From contig CABVAC010000039.1 of the NCBI GenBank assembly GCA_902496275.1, forward strand, positions 1 to 18,356: 18,356 nucleotides of DNA, given 5' to 3'. The notes beneath the pieces were generated by a model. It saw nothing but the letters and a program-made list of their open reading frames with translations, did no database searches and was not told the origin of the DNA. Both the position numbers and the translations under genes were made by a program. Source of the stretch: an uncultured Collinsella sp. (lineage in GTDB: Bacteria; Actinomycetota; Coriobacteriia; Coriobacteriales; Coriobacteriaceae). Shown in pieces: positions 6,463 through 14,317 of this stretch. Each line of letters starts with the position of its first letter. Position 1 is the first letter of the stretch.

Positions 6463-7404
6463 TTACTCTGCGGGCAGGAACTCGGCGACCGTCTTGGCGA
6501 TTCCCTCGCCCGTCAGGCCGTAGTGCGCAAAGACCTCGGGGCTCGTGCCGGTGATGACCGGCGCATCGGGCAGGCTCAGGCACTTGACCGGACGCGGGCA
6601 ATGCTCGCCCACGACCTGCGCGACCATGGAACCCAGGCCGCCGAAGGGGCTGTGCTCTTCGACCGTCACGACGGCGCGCGTGGCGTCGGCGGCCTCGATC
6701 ACGGCCTCGGCGTCGAGCGGTTTGACGCAGTACATGTCGAGCACCGTTGCCGAGATACCCTGTTCGGCCAAAAGGTCGGCGGCGTCCACGGCGTGGCGGA
6801 CCATCTCACCGGTGGCGACAATCGTCACATCGGTGCCGCGACGCACCCAGGTGGCGCGATCCATCTGGAACGGGCACTCGTCCTCGGTGTACACGTCCTC
6901 CACCGGGTTGCGGCCCACGCGGATGTAGGCCGGCTTGTTGTCGGCGACCAGGGCACGCACGAGCTCGGCGGTCTGGAATCGATCGCTCGGCAGATACACG
7001 CGCATGTTGGGAATCGCGCTCATGGCGGCGATATCCTGCGCGGAGTGATGGCTCATGCCTAAGGCGCCGTAGGACACGCCGCCCGAGATGCCGATGAGCT
7101 TGACGTTGGTGTTGGAGTACGAAACGTCAACCTTGCACTGCTCATACGAGCGCGTGGTCACAAAGGACGCCGGCGAGGCGGCCCAGGCCTTCTTGCCGCA
7201 CGAGGCCATACCGGCGGCGATACTCACCAGGTCCTGCTCGGCGATGCCGACCTCAATGGACTGCTGGGGATACTGATCGAAGAACGGCGTGAGCGATGCG
7301 GAGCCGCGGGAGTCGGAGCACAGGACGACGATGTCTTTATCGGTTGCGGCGGCCTCGAGCAGCGTGTCGCAGATAGCCTTGCGGTTGGCGATCTTGTTAG
7401 CCAT
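6463..7404 (-). CDS. Split transketolase, C-terminal subunit (Pyr + C-terminal domains)
   Basis: The pyrimidine-binding and C-terminal domains of a two-subunit transketolase, 313 residues from MANKIANRKA. The Pyr domain is at about 5-170, with the cofactor-activating Glu56 in VGIAEQD; His119-His120 (GMSHHS) lie in the active-site region. The C-terminal domain follows from about 185 (GTDVTIVATG). The reaction is transfer of a two-carbon ketol unit, with thiamine diphosphate held between the two subunits. The start ATG 7404 has AAGGAGG upstream and overlaps the end of the N-terminal subunit gene by 8 bp, so the two are probably translationally coupled. The frame is open further upstream, but that sequence is the other gene's coding region. 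Split transketolases occur both in central metabolism and in special sugar pathways such as apulose-4-phosphate transketolase; the context favours the latter. DXS-like enzymes are single-chain and less likely. Confidence 0.9.
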   Translation of the reverse strand: MANKIANRKAICDTLLEAAATDKDIVVLCSDSRGSASLTPFFDQYPQQSIEVGIAEQDLVSIAAGMASCGKKAWAASPASFVTTRSYEQCKVDVSYSNTNVKLIGISGGVSYGALGMSHHSAQDIAAMSAIPNMRVYLPSDRFQTAELVRALVADNKPAYIRVGRNPVEDVYTEDECPFQMDRATWVRRGTDVTIVATGEMVRHAVDAADLLAEQGISATVLDMYCVKPLDAEAVIEAADATRAVVTVEEHSPFGGLGSMVAQVVGEHCPRPVKCLSLPDAPVITGTSPEVFAHYGLTGEGIAKTVAEFLPAE

Positions 7405-8233
7405 TGATAGCCTCCTTATGGGCAGCGAAATCGGCGATGATCTGGGCATATTCCTCATCGTTGGGCAGGTGATGATGCCAGGCGGCCTTGTCCTCCATAA
7501 CCGGCGAGCCGTAGCCCTTCACCGTGTTGAGGATGATGACCGTGGGCTTACCCTTGGTCTCGGCGGCCAGCGTCAGCGCGGCGTCGATGGCCTGGACGTC
7601 GTTGCCCGGAATGGACAGCACGTTCCAACCGAAGGCGGCCCAGCGCTCCTCCTGCGAGTCCTGCTTCATGACGTCCTCGGTGCTGCCGCTGATCTGCAGG
7701 CGGTTGCGGTCCACGAGCGCGCACAGGTTATCGAGCTGGTAGTTGCCGCCGCTCATGGCGCCCTCCCAGACCGAGCCCTCGGCAAGCTCGCCGTCGCCCA
7801 TGATGGTGTAGACGCGGTAGTCGCGGCCATCCATCTTGCCGGCAAGCGCCATCCCGACGGCCACGGGCAGGCCGTGACCCAGCGAGCCCGAGTTCATCTC
7901 GATGCCCTTGAGCTTGTTGTTGGGGTGGCCGATGTAGGGGCTGCCGAACTTAGAGAAGCGGGCCTTGACGTCGTCGAGGTCCAGATAGCCCTCGTGGCAG
8001 AGCACCGCGTAGTAGGCCTCCATGGCGTGGCCCTTGGAGAGCACGAAGCGATCGCGGTTGGGATCGTCGACGGTCTCGGGCGAAATGTTGAGGTGGTTGG
8101 CGTAGAGGGTCATGAGGGCGTCGATGACCGACATGTCGCCGCCGATGTGCCCGCCGGCGCCAGCCATGATGATATCGACGCAATCGCGGCGAAGGTCCCA
8201 ACGCAGGGACTCAAGCTCTTCGATAGTTGCCAC
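7397..8233 (-). CDS. Split transketolase, N-terminal subunit (PP domain)
   Basis: The thiamine-diphosphate-binding (PP) half, 278 residues. The ThDP/Mg motif runs from GDGE (146-149) to DRNRLQ (175-180, Asn177). The conserved active-site histidines His29 (AGGHIGG), His69 (LSKGHA), His103 (IGHP) and His120 (SLGHG) are all present, so the enzyme should be active once joined with the C-terminal subunit. The start is GTG 8233, supported by AAAGGAG 6 nt upstream. It sits between the isomerase gene (171 bp upstream) and the C-terminal subunit gene (8-bp overlap). It should act in the cytoplasm on the phosphorylated ketose from the operon's kinase, with glyceraldehyde 3-phosphate or another aldose phosphate as partner; the exact substrate is inferred. 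Confidence 0.92.
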   Translation of the reverse strand: MATIEELESLRWDLRRDCVDIIMAGAGGHIGGDMSVIDALMTLYANHLNISPETVDDPNRDRFVLSKGHAMEAYYAVLCHEGYLDLDDVKARFSKFGSPYIGHPNNKLKGIEMNSGSLGHGLPVAVGMALAGKMDGRDYRVYTIMGDGELAEGSVWEGAMSGGNYQLDNLCALVDRNRLQISGSTEDVMKQDSQEERWAAFGWNVLSIPGNDVQAIDAALTLAAETKGKPTVIILNTVKGYGSPVMEDKAAWHHHLPNDEEYAQIIADFAAHKEAING

Positions 8234-8315
8234 GAAAAACTCCTTTCAGGGAATTTCTAAAGTCAAAGCCACCGCGTTTCCACAGTGCCCAAGATTGTGG
8301 TGAAAGAGGAGCGCC

Positions 8316-8331
8316 GCGTACTTTGGTACGC
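8316..8331 (-). other. Tetraloop hairpin in the isomerase-tktN gap
   Basis: The 171-bp gap 8234-8404 contains a 6-bp stem GCGTAC/GTACGC with a 4-nt loop and, nearer the isomerase stop, a weaker stem around GCCTAC/GTAGCA. Neither has a U-tract, so read-through into tktN is expected. I see no promoter of good quality in the gap and no small ORF with a ribosome-binding site. Confidence 0.3.
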
Positions 8332-8404
8332 AAGCGACGGCTTGAACCGCAAGGTTGGGTGCTGTGGTAGCGCGCCGGCTCGTTGCTACAAAGTAGGCAC
8401 GACC

Positions 8405-9805
8405 CTACTCGCCGCGCAGGTAAGCCTTAACGTCCTGCTCAATCGGGTCGTACAGGTCGGGAGCGATGCCGATATACTTGCACGCCTCGTAGAGCACCGG
8501 CACCACGTTGGCGTGAATGGCGACGCAGTGGTGGATGTAGGGACCCTCGACGATCTTGGCCTCGAGGCGCTTGAGGTTGTCGACCTCGACCCACAGGTAG
8601 GTGCCCATGCCGGCCGGGCCGTCGATGCCGCGGGCGTTGCCCAGCAGCAGCGAGTACTCGCCGTTGTCGCCGTCAAAGCGGGCAAGGGTGAGGTCGCCGT
8701 GCTTGGCCTCGGCCGTCAGCGCGCCGGGGTGATCGAAAGCCAGCGGGTAAGTGAGCTTGGGCTTGACGGCCGCGCAGCTGCAGGGCCAGGGGCCGCAGTG
8801 CTGCAGCAGCTCGCCGTTCTCGTTATCGGGATGACGCACGGTCCAGTCGGCGAACATGCCGCGGTGACGGCCCAGGTCGGCGGCCTCGACCATCAGCGCG
8901 GTGATAGCGCCGTGAATATCGGTCTCGCATACGATAGGGATGCCCATCTCGTTGAGGATTGCGTTGGCGGCGCAGGGCATAATGCCCAACTCGTCCTGCA
9001 GGGCGTTCCAGCACTGGATGGCGCCGGCGTTGCAGCCGTACTTCTCGACCAGGCGCTTCATGGCAATGGCGAGTCCTGCGACCGCAGGAACCTTGTCCTC
9101 GGGGATGCAGATCTCAAAGCTGTCACCAATGTGGGCGAGCATGGCTGCCATGGCCTGCTCGTCAGCCTGGGCGTCGCGCACGGCCTGGACAAGCTCGGTC
9201 ATGGGGATGGGCGAAAGCTGGATGTTGAACTTCTCAAGCAGCTCGCCCTCGTTGCACATGGTCGACCAGAAATCGAACGGACGGGTGGCCATCTGCAGGA
9301 TGCGGGTGTGCTCGAAGGTCTTGACCACGTTGCACACGGCCAAAAAGTCCCAGACGCCGCGCTCGAACTCGGGATCGGTCAGACGGCAGTTGGTCATGTA
9401 GGTGAAGGGAACCTGGAAGCGGCGCAGGACCTTGCCGGTGGCGAACAGGCCGCACTGGCTATCGCGCAGACGGGTGCCGTCGGGCTCGGGGCGCTCGTCG
9501 CGCGGGCCCCACAGCAGCACGGGCAAGCCGAGCTCGCGGGCAAGGCGGGCGCAGACATACTCGGTACCAAAGTTGGCGTGGCACAGCATGATGCCGTCGA
9601 CGCCCTCGGCGCGGAACTTTTTGACGATAGGCTCGATATGGCTGTCGTCGAACAGCAGGCCCTCGTCGTTGATGTCGTCGATATCCACAATCTCGACGCC
9701 GATCTCGCGCAGGCGATCAGCCGTCAGACCGCGATACTTGATCGCGTCCGGCGCGCTAAAGATACTGCGGCGCGTGGGCACAAAGCCGAGCTTGATCTTG
9801 TCCAT
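8405..9805 (-). CDS. L-fucose/L-arabinose isomerase-like sugar isomerase (COG2407 type)
   Basis: A 466-residue protein resembling the L-fucose isomerase-related family, recognised from RPFDFWSTMCNEGELLEKFNI (a stretch near 175-194) and the general N-terminal Rossmann-like layout (KLGFVP, then VDGIMLCHANFG at 69-80). Likely metal ligands are in CETDIHG (293-299) and the C-terminal His cluster IHHCVAIH (424-431); I assign these by analogy with FucI. It is shorter than true FucI (about 590 residues), so the substrate need not be fucose. It is the first gene of operon B; isomerisation of an aldose to a ketose fits the following kinase and transketolase. The start ATG 9805 has GGGGAGGA upstream. 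A palindromic operator candidate lies 27-63 bp before the start. Confidence 0.8.
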   Translation of the reverse strand: MDKIKLGFVPTRRSIFSAPDAIKYRGLTADRLREIGVEIVDIDDINDEGLLFDDSHIEPIVKKFRAEGVDGIMLCHANFGTEYVCARLARELGLPVLLWGPRDERPEPDGTRLRDSQCGLFATGKVLRRFQVPFTYMTNCRLTDPEFERGVWDFLAVCNVVKTFEHTRILQMATRPFDFWSTMCNEGELLEKFNIQLSPIPMTELVQAVRDAQADEQAMAAMLAHIGDSFEICIPEDKVPAVAGLAIAMKRLVEKYGCNAGAIQCWNALQDELGIMPCAANAILNEMGIPIVCETDIHGAITALMVEAADLGRHRGMFADWTVRHPDNENGELLQHCGPWPCSCAAVKPKLTYPLAFDHPGALTAEAKHGDLTLARFDGDNGEYSLLLGNARGIDGPAGMGTYLWVEVDNLKRLEAKIVEGPYIHHCVAIHANVVPVLYEACKYIGIAPDLYDPIEQDVKAYLRGE

Positions 9806-9831
9806 GTACGTCCTCCCCTAGTCACATGCTC

Positions 9832-9868
9832 AGTAAACAGACGCATGTTTCGTTTTGTTCTGTTTACT
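9832..9868 (-). promoter_or_regulatory. Inverted-repeat operator candidate of operon B
   Basis: AGTAAACAGA (9832-9841) and its exact reverse complement TCTGTTTACT (9859-9868) are separated by 17 bp, 27 bp before the isomerase start. The core TAAACAGA also occurs in the lacI promoter at 11156-11163. A LacI-family gene is the next gene upstream, so it is the natural candidate for binding here and blocking transcription start. Confidence 0.55.
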
Positions 9869-9914
9869 AAATGTTTTACTCTTTTGTTTAAAAGTTTAGC
9901 GCGAAAGTCTCGTA

Positions 9915-9941
9915 AACGGTAGAGAAATCAGCCTAAACGGT
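9915..9941 (-). promoter_or_regulatory. Tandem ACCGTT box upstream of operon B
   Basis: Two ACCGTT copies (minus strand) at 9936-9941 and 9915-9920, each continuing as ACCGTTTA, are spaced by 15 bp as in operons A and C. A possible promoter is TTTACG (overlapping the downstream copy) with TTTTAA 17 bp on, but both hexamers are weak. Confidence 0.55.
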
Positions 9942-9974
9942 ATGTAAACAAACTGAACATACAAGGGAAACAAA

Positions 9975-9998
9975 AAGAGGACCCCGAAGGATCCTCTT
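9975..9998 (-). terminator. Intrinsic terminator of the lacI-type gene
   Basis: On the minus strand AAGAGGATCC and GGGTCCTCTT enclose a TTCG tetraloop, with one mismatched pair (A against C), and TTTTTGTTT follows directly. It lies 65 bp after the regulator's stop codon and ahead of the operon B promoter elements, so the regulator and operon B are separate transcription units. Confidence 0.85.
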
Positions 9999-10062
9999 CT
10001 GAATGGCACTATGTTAACTGCCCTAGCGAGCTTTGGCACGCTGCAGGCAATGCCGTCTCCGC

Positions 10063-11073
10063 CTAGATTTCGCGCACGCTCTGGCGCTCGACAAAATAGG
10101 TCGATACGGCCGTCTTGCAGGTATAGCTCTTGGGATTGCGGATGTTGCCCACCAGGCGGCGCACCGCGATCTCGCCCACCTCGTGCTTGGGAACGTGCAC
10201 CGTGGTGAGCGGCGGGTTGGAAAAGGCGCCCAAAGACAGATCGTCAAAGCCGATGATCGAGACATCCTCGGGCACGCGAATACCGTGCTCGTTGAGCGCG
10301 CGCATGGCACCCACGGCGAGCACGTCGTTTTCGGCAAAGAAAGCCGTTGGCAGATCCTCGCGCGAAGAATTGTCGAGCCACGCGCCCATATCGCGATAAG
10401 CGCCCTCGAGCGTGGTGCCCAGCGTGACGCGCCATGCCGGATTGGCCTCGAGGTCCGCATCCTCAAGCGCCTGGCGATAGCCGCGCTCGCGGTCCTTAAA
10501 GTTGCGGATGCGAAGGTCGCCCGCCAGATAGCCGATTTGCCTGTGACCTTTCTCGATAAGGTAGTCCACGGCGCGCAGTACCGAATCGGTGTTGGCAATA
10601 ACTACGGCATCGAAGTACTGACGATCGCTCCAGCCATCGAGCACGATCAGGTGAGCGGCAGCGTTGGCGAACAGGGCGTAGTCCTCCTCACCCAGCTCGG
10701 TACCCATCAGCACGATGGCGGCAGACGGGTCGGCGATCAGGCCCTCGACCTGCGGACGCACGGCGTCCAGGTCGCTAAAGTCGAGCGAGACAAAGCTCGT
10801 GCTCATGCCGTGGCGACGCGCCTGGCGCTCCACGCCCTCAATAACCGCGGGGTGAAAGGTGCTCTCGTCCAGGATGGCGCCCGTCTTGCGCGCAAGCACA
10901 AACTGGATGCTCTCGAGCTGCGTCGACTGCTGGTAGCCGAGCGACTGTGCGCACTCCAGGATGACCTTGGCGGTCTCCTCGCTCACGCTGCGCTTGCGGT
11001 TGAGCGCGTTGGACACGGTCGCAGGCGAAAAACCGGTGATGCGGCTGATTTCGCGGACATTTGCTTTGGCCAT
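10063..11073 (-). CDS. LacI-family transcriptional repressor
   Basis: A 336-residue LacI/GalR regulator. Residues 3-50 (KANVREISRITGFSPATVSN, then ALNRKRSVSEETAKVILECA) form the helix-turn-helix and hinge helix, followed by a periplasmic-binding-protein-like effector domain ending in TYFVERQSVREI. The start ATG 11073 follows GGGGGAA; the frame is open to 11148 but that extension has no family similarity. It lies directly upstream of operon B and is closed by its own terminator, so it most likely responds to the sugar, or sugar phosphate, of operon B. Shared TAAACAGA elements in both promoters support control of operon B plus autoregulation. A role at the beta-glucosidase operon on the other side is less likely because that operon has its own antiterminator. 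Confidence 0.93.
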   Translation of the reverse strand: MAKANVREISRITGFSPATVSNALNRKRSVSEETAKVILECAQSLGYQQSTQLESIQFVLARKTGAILDESTFHPAVIEGVERQARRHGMSTSFVSLDFSDLDAVRPQVEGLIADPSAAIVLMGTELGEEDYALFANAAAHLIVLDGWSDRQYFDAVVIANTDSVLRAVDYLIEKGHRQIGYLAGDLRIRNFKDRERGYRQALEDADLEANPAWRVTLGTTLEGAYRDMGAWLDNSSREDLPTAFFAENDVLAVGAMRALNEHGIRVPEDVSIIGFDDLSLGAFSNPPLTTVHVPKHEVGEIAVRRLVGNIRNPKSYTCKTAVSTYFVERQSVREI

Positions 11074-11153
11074 TGTTCCCCCTAGTAGCGGTCGCGGTCG
11101 AGCATCGTGGCCTGACCGCCCCGTGACTCGACAACTAAACGACCGCAAATTTA

Positions 11154-11202
11154 ATCTAAACAGAATAGTAAATGTTTAATAGCTAGTTTAGCCTGTTGTC
11201 AA
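11154..11202 (-). promoter_or_regulatory. Promoter and operator-like repeats of the lacI-type gene
   Basis: A consensus -35 TTGACA (11197-11202) lies 15-17 bp from TATTAA (11176-11181) or TTAAAC (11174-11179). Around and just downstream are several TAAAC/GTTTA half-sites, including TAAACAGA at 11156-11163, identical to the operon B operator arm. The overlap with the promoter fits autorepression. The rest of the 182-bp gap 11074-11255 shows nothing else I can name, and no strong terminator follows the glucosidase gene. Confidence 0.5.
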
Positions 11203-11255
11203 GCGAAGTGGCACGACTATTCCCCCAACGGGCGCATTTGTCCATCTTAACGTTA

Positions 11256-12674
11256 TTACGCAAGGTCCTCGCCATTGCTTGCTATTACGCGTCGGTACCA
11301 TTCGAAGCTTTTCTTTTTACGTCTCTCAAACGAGCCCGCACCGCTATCGTCTCGATCGACATAGATAAACCCGTAGCGCTTACGCATCTGTCCTGTGGCG
11401 ACCGAAACCAAATCGATCGGGCCCCAACAGGTATATCCCATGAGTTCCACCCCGTCGAGCTCGACGGTCTCCCTCATCGCCTCGATGTGGGCCCGCAGGT
11501 ATTCAACTCGATAGTCGTCTTCTATTTCACCCGAATCTTCCGGCACATCAGGAGCACCCAAACCGTTTTCGACGATGAACAGCGGCTTTTGATAGCGATC
11601 CCAGATTTCATTCATGGTGACGCGCAGCCCTTTGGGGTCGATAAACCTCCCCCAAGGCTCCTGTTTTAGATACGGATTAGGCGCCGAGCGAAGAAGGTTC
11701 GAATCGAACTGACCTTCCGCATGCGCTTTTGCGACGCGCGTCGAGTAATACGAAAACGAGACGAAATCGACCAGGTTTGCAGCCAGTACTTCGCGGTCAT
11801 CATCCCGATAGGGCACCTCAAAACCATGGCGGGCGTATTCCTTGAGAACATAGCTCGGGTACGCACCGCGCACCTGGACGTCGGTAAACATGTAATGGCT
11901 GCGATTCTCAGCCTGCGCAGCCAGCACATCGTCCGGATCACATGTAGCCGGATAGAAGACACCTGCGTTGAGCATGCAACCGATCTTCGCCCCAGGGCAC
12001 AGTTCATGACACGCCCCGACCGCACGGGCGCTCGCAACCAATACATGGTGCACGGCCGTGTGAACCGTTGCATAGCGATTCTCCCCTTGCTCGAAGATGA
12101 TCCCCGCCGCCATAAAGCACGCCTGCGTCATGATGTTGATCTCGTTAAAGGTCAGCCAATAATTGACCAATCCCCGATAGCGCTCGAACACGGTACGCGA
12201 ATATCGCTCGAACAGGTCGACCAACCTGCGATCGCGCCATCCGCCATACGCATCGACGAGATGCATGGGGACATCATAGTGGTTGAGCGTCACCAAAGGC
12301 TCAATGTCATGCGCGCGACACGTCCTAAAAACATCCTCGTAAAAGGCAAGGCCTTCTTCATTGGGCTCGGCTTCGTCTCCTTTGGGAAAAATGCGGCTCC
12401 AGGCGATTGATAAGCGCAGGCATTTAAAACCCATCTGGGCAAACAGTTCAATATCCTGCTTGTACCTATGGTAAAAATCAATGCCCTTGCGAGCGGGATA
12501 GAAGCTGTCGGGTGCCAACGCACGCGGATCAAGGTCTCCCCGCATGACGTCCATGCGTTGATCGCCAAACGGCAGCATGTCGGAATTGGCTAAACCGCGA
12601 CCGCCTTCGTTCCATCCTCCCTCGCACTGGTTTGCAGCCAGAGCCCCGCCCCATAAAAAATCTTCTCTAAACAT
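11256..12674 (-). CDS. 6-phospho-beta-glucosidase, GH1
   Basis: A cytoplasmic GH1 enzyme of 472 residues that hydrolyses phosphorylated beta-glucosides from the PTS to glucose 6-phosphate and an aglycone or sugar. The family opening is FLWGGALAANQCEGGW (6-21). The acid/base is Glu178 in LTFNEIN and the nucleophile is Glu369 in IVENGLG. Towards the C-terminus MRKRYGFIYVD carries the Lys/Tyr pair that contacts the 6-phosphate in phospho-glycosidases, so a phosphorylated substrate is favoured over a free one. The start ATG 12674 follows AAAGGA by about 10 nt; the frame is open to 12803, but the upstream codons lie in the hairpin region and do not resemble GH1. It is the last gene of operon C, 146 bp after the EIIBC gene. 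It ends with two consecutive stop codons. Confidence 0.95.
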   Translation of the reverse strand: MFREDFLWGGALAANQCEGGWNEGGRGLANSDMLPFGDQRMDVMRGDLDPRALAPDSFYPARKGIDFYHRYKQDIELFAQMGFKCLRLSIAWSRIFPKGDEAEPNEEGLAFYEDVFRTCRAHDIEPLVTLNHYDVPMHLVDAYGGWRDRRLVDLFERYSRTVFERYRGLVNYWLTFNEINIMTQACFMAAGIIFEQGENRYATVHTAVHHVLVASARAVGACHELCPGAKIGCMLNAGVFYPATCDPDDVLAAQAENRSHYMFTDVQVRGAYPSYVLKEYARHGFEVPYRDDDREVLAANLVDFVSFSYYSTRVAKAHAEGQFDSNLLRSAPNPYLKQEPWGRFIDPKGLRVTMNEIWDRYQKPLFIVENGLGAPDVPEDSGEIEDDYRVEYLRAHIEAMRETVELDGVELMGYTCWGPIDLVSVATGQMRKRYGFIYVDRDDSGAGSFERRKKKSFEWYRRVIASNGEDLA

Positions 12675-12738
12675 TATGGTGTCGTCCTTTCTATCAAATT
12701 CCCGGCCCACACTGTCGAACGCAACGGACTCGGCAAGT

Positions 12739-12792
12739 GCCGCGCAACAGCACAGTACCGTTGCGCGGCCAAGGGGTCGGACCGCGCAACGG
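12739..12792 (-). promoter_or_regulatory. Three-arm hairpin region between EIIBC and 6-P-beta-glucosidase
   Basis: On the minus strand CCGTTGCGCGG (12792-12782) pairs perfectly over 11 bp with CCGCGCAACGG (12768-12758). A third arm, GTTGCGCGG (about 12748-12740), can pair over 9 bp with the same middle arm. The two stems exclude each other. Neither has a U-tract. It fills much of the gap 12675-12820 and may be an mRNA processing or stabilising element that sets the permease/enzyme ratio, or a switch. Confidence 0.55.
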
Positions 12793-12820
12793 CTGGGGAG
12801 CATATTTGTGTAGTAGCCTC

Positions 12821-14269
12821 TTATGCCTCGACGGATTCAACGGCCTCAGAATCGCCGCTCTTGGACTTCAACGGCATCTTCTCCTGTCCTTCAAATCCAA
12901 AAATCATCGCCAACGCAAACGTCACGGCACCGCCAGCAAGACACCCGATGGTGCCAGGGATGATATCCTGAGCAAACATGAGCACGTTCATCCATGGGAA
13001 ACCAACGCCAGTGAAGATATAGACGTTGGCATGAAGAAGGCTTACCAGCAGACCACCGACAGCACCACCAATCATGTTCCAGGCAAGAGCCTTCTTGTCG
13101 CGAAACAGGATGCCGTAGATGATGGGCTCACTCACGCGACCGAAGGCATAGGTGATGAACAAGTTCCAGCCCGTGGCTCGACTCTCCTTGTCCTTAGCGC
13201 GCAGGCCATAGGCGAGCGCGATGGCAAGCGTGGTGTAGGCTACAACCGCGGTGCCGGGGTATAAGATGGCGTCGTAACCGTTCTGGAGCGCGGCGGGCAA
13301 TATGGCGGTATAGATCGGCACGTGCATGCCGGTGGCGATGATCAGATTCCAGAATGCGCCGATAACCGCGGTCGCAGCGGGACCGGCAACAGAGGCGAGC
13401 CAAATGATGAAATCGGCCACAAGGCCCATGACAAATTGGACGGCAGGGCCGCAGAGGCACAGCGCGACCGGCAACATCACGAGCACCGTACCCACGGGTA
13501 CGATCAGAATGCGCAACATATCAGGCGAGATCTTCTTAAAGAAGCGCTCAACATAGGACTGGACCCAGGTGATCAAGATGACCGGAAGAACAGCCTGGGT
13601 GTAGTTGACGAGCTGCATGGGGATGCCGAAGACGCTGAAAGGCTTTCCGTCCTCAACAATAGCGAGCATGTCGGGATAAATCATCACAACAGCGATGAGC
13701 AGTGCCAGCACAGGACTCGTTTTGAACTTCTTAGCCGAGCTATAGGCGGCAAACACCGGGAAGTAGTAATACGCCGCATCGCCCACCAGGGAAAGGATCC
13801 GATACAGGTCGCTCGTTTCGGACATAAAACCGGCGCCTTCGGGCCCAAACAGAATAACGAGCATCTTGAAGATACCGGCGACACAAAAGATCGGAAGGAT
13901 CGGGGTGATAGCGCCGCTCACGGCATCGAGCAGCTGATTGAAGAGGTGCTTGGGCGCCAAGCGCTCCTTCCAGCTAAGCTGAGGGCCATCGAGTTCCTCG
14001 TCAATCGATACCGTGACCTCGAATCCGCCCTGCTTACAAACCTCGTCGTAGACCTTGTCGACCGTGGGCCCGACCACCAGCTGCACCTGCCCTCCGGCGT
14101 GCACGACGCTGATGATAGACGAGATGTCCTCAAGCTTCTCATCATTCGAGAGGCTTTCATCCTTGAGGTTGAAGCGCAGGCGCGTCATGCAATGCGTAAC
14201 CGAAGCCACGTTTTCCGCCCCGCCCACAGTGGAGAGAATCTGCTCTGCCACCTTTTTGTAATTTGCCAT
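12821..14269 (-). CDS. PTS beta-glucoside-type permease EIIBC (operon C)
   Basis: A 482-residue PTS permease. EIIB is at about 1-85 with the phosphoryl-accepting Cys27 in THCMTRLRF; EIIC follows from about 105 with around ten membrane segments, and the C-terminus is a short charged tail (KMPLKSKSGDSEAVESVEA). There is no EIIA domain. The usual GITEP motif of EIIC is GRVSEP here (377-382), keeping the Glu-Pro, and the histidine loop is TGMHVPIY (His316). The next gene is a GH1 6-phospho-beta-glucosidase, so the substrate is most likely a beta-glucoside such as cellobiose, salicin or arbutin. There are tandem ATGs at 14272 and 14269 after AAAGGAG; I chose 14269 for its better spacing (6 nt). 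A frame extension to 14314 lies inside a RAT-like element and is unlikely to be translated. Confidence 0.93.
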   Translation of the reverse strand: MANYKKVAEQILSTVGGAENVASVTHCMTRLRFNLKDESLSNDEKLEDISSIISVVHAGGQVQLVVGPTVDKVYDEVCKQGGFEVTVSIDEELDGPQLSWKERLAPKHLFNQLLDAVSGAITPILPIFCVAGIFKMLVILFGPEGAGFMSETSDLYRILSLVGDAAYYYFPVFAAYSSAKKFKTSPVLALLIAVVMIYPDMLAIVEDGKPFSVFGIPMQLVNYTQAVLPVILITWVQSYVERFFKKISPDMLRILIVPVGTVLVMLPVALCLCGPAVQFVMGLVADFIIWLASVAGPAATAVIGAFWNLIIATGMHVPIYTAILPAALQNGYDAILYPGTAVVAYTTLAIALAYGLRAKDKESRATGWNLFITYAFGRVSEPIIYGILFRDKKALAWNMIGGAVGGLLVSLLHANVYIFTGVGFPWMNVLMFAQDIIPGTIGCLAGGAVTFALAMIFGFEGQEKMPLKSKSGDSEAVESVEA

Positions 14270-14277
14270 CATTGGCT

Positions 14278-14317
14278 CCTTTGCACAATCTTGGCTTACT
14301 GTTCGAATCGGCAAAGG
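14278..14317 (-). other. Inverted repeat that could mask the EIIBC ribosome-binding site
   Basis: CCTTTGC (14317-14311 on the minus strand) and GCAAAGG (14284-14278) are exact complements. The second arm contains the AAAGG of the EIIBC Shine-Dalgarno sequence. The 26-nt loop makes the 7-bp stem marginal by itself. The first arm shares its leading CC with the last bases of the RAT-like element 14316-14348. Confidence 0.4.

Noticed and set aside
4799..6523. A 574-codon plus-strand open frame
   Set aside because: It lies wholly antisense to the FGGY kinase gene, whose family motifs are clear. The frame is a by-product of GC-rich codon use; the translation has no recognisable fold.
7289..8260. 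A 323-codon plus-strand open frame over the transketolase N-half
   Set aside because: It is a shadow of the GC-rich minus-strand gene, which has an intact thiamine-diphosphate motif.
8316..8331. Hairpin between isomerase and tktN as a terminator
   Set aside because: There is no U-tract on the minus strand, and the genes make sense as one unit.
8285..9922. A 545-codon plus-strand open frame
   Set aside because: It is antisense to the isomerase gene and extends across its promoter. The minus-strand gene has a good ribosome-binding site and family motifs; this one has neither.
11256..12803. Start of the glucosidase at the far upstream codon near 12803
   Set aside because: The extra 43 residues run through the hairpin region and do not resemble GH1 proteins; ATG 12674 has a ribosome-binding site and the family's usual N-terminus.
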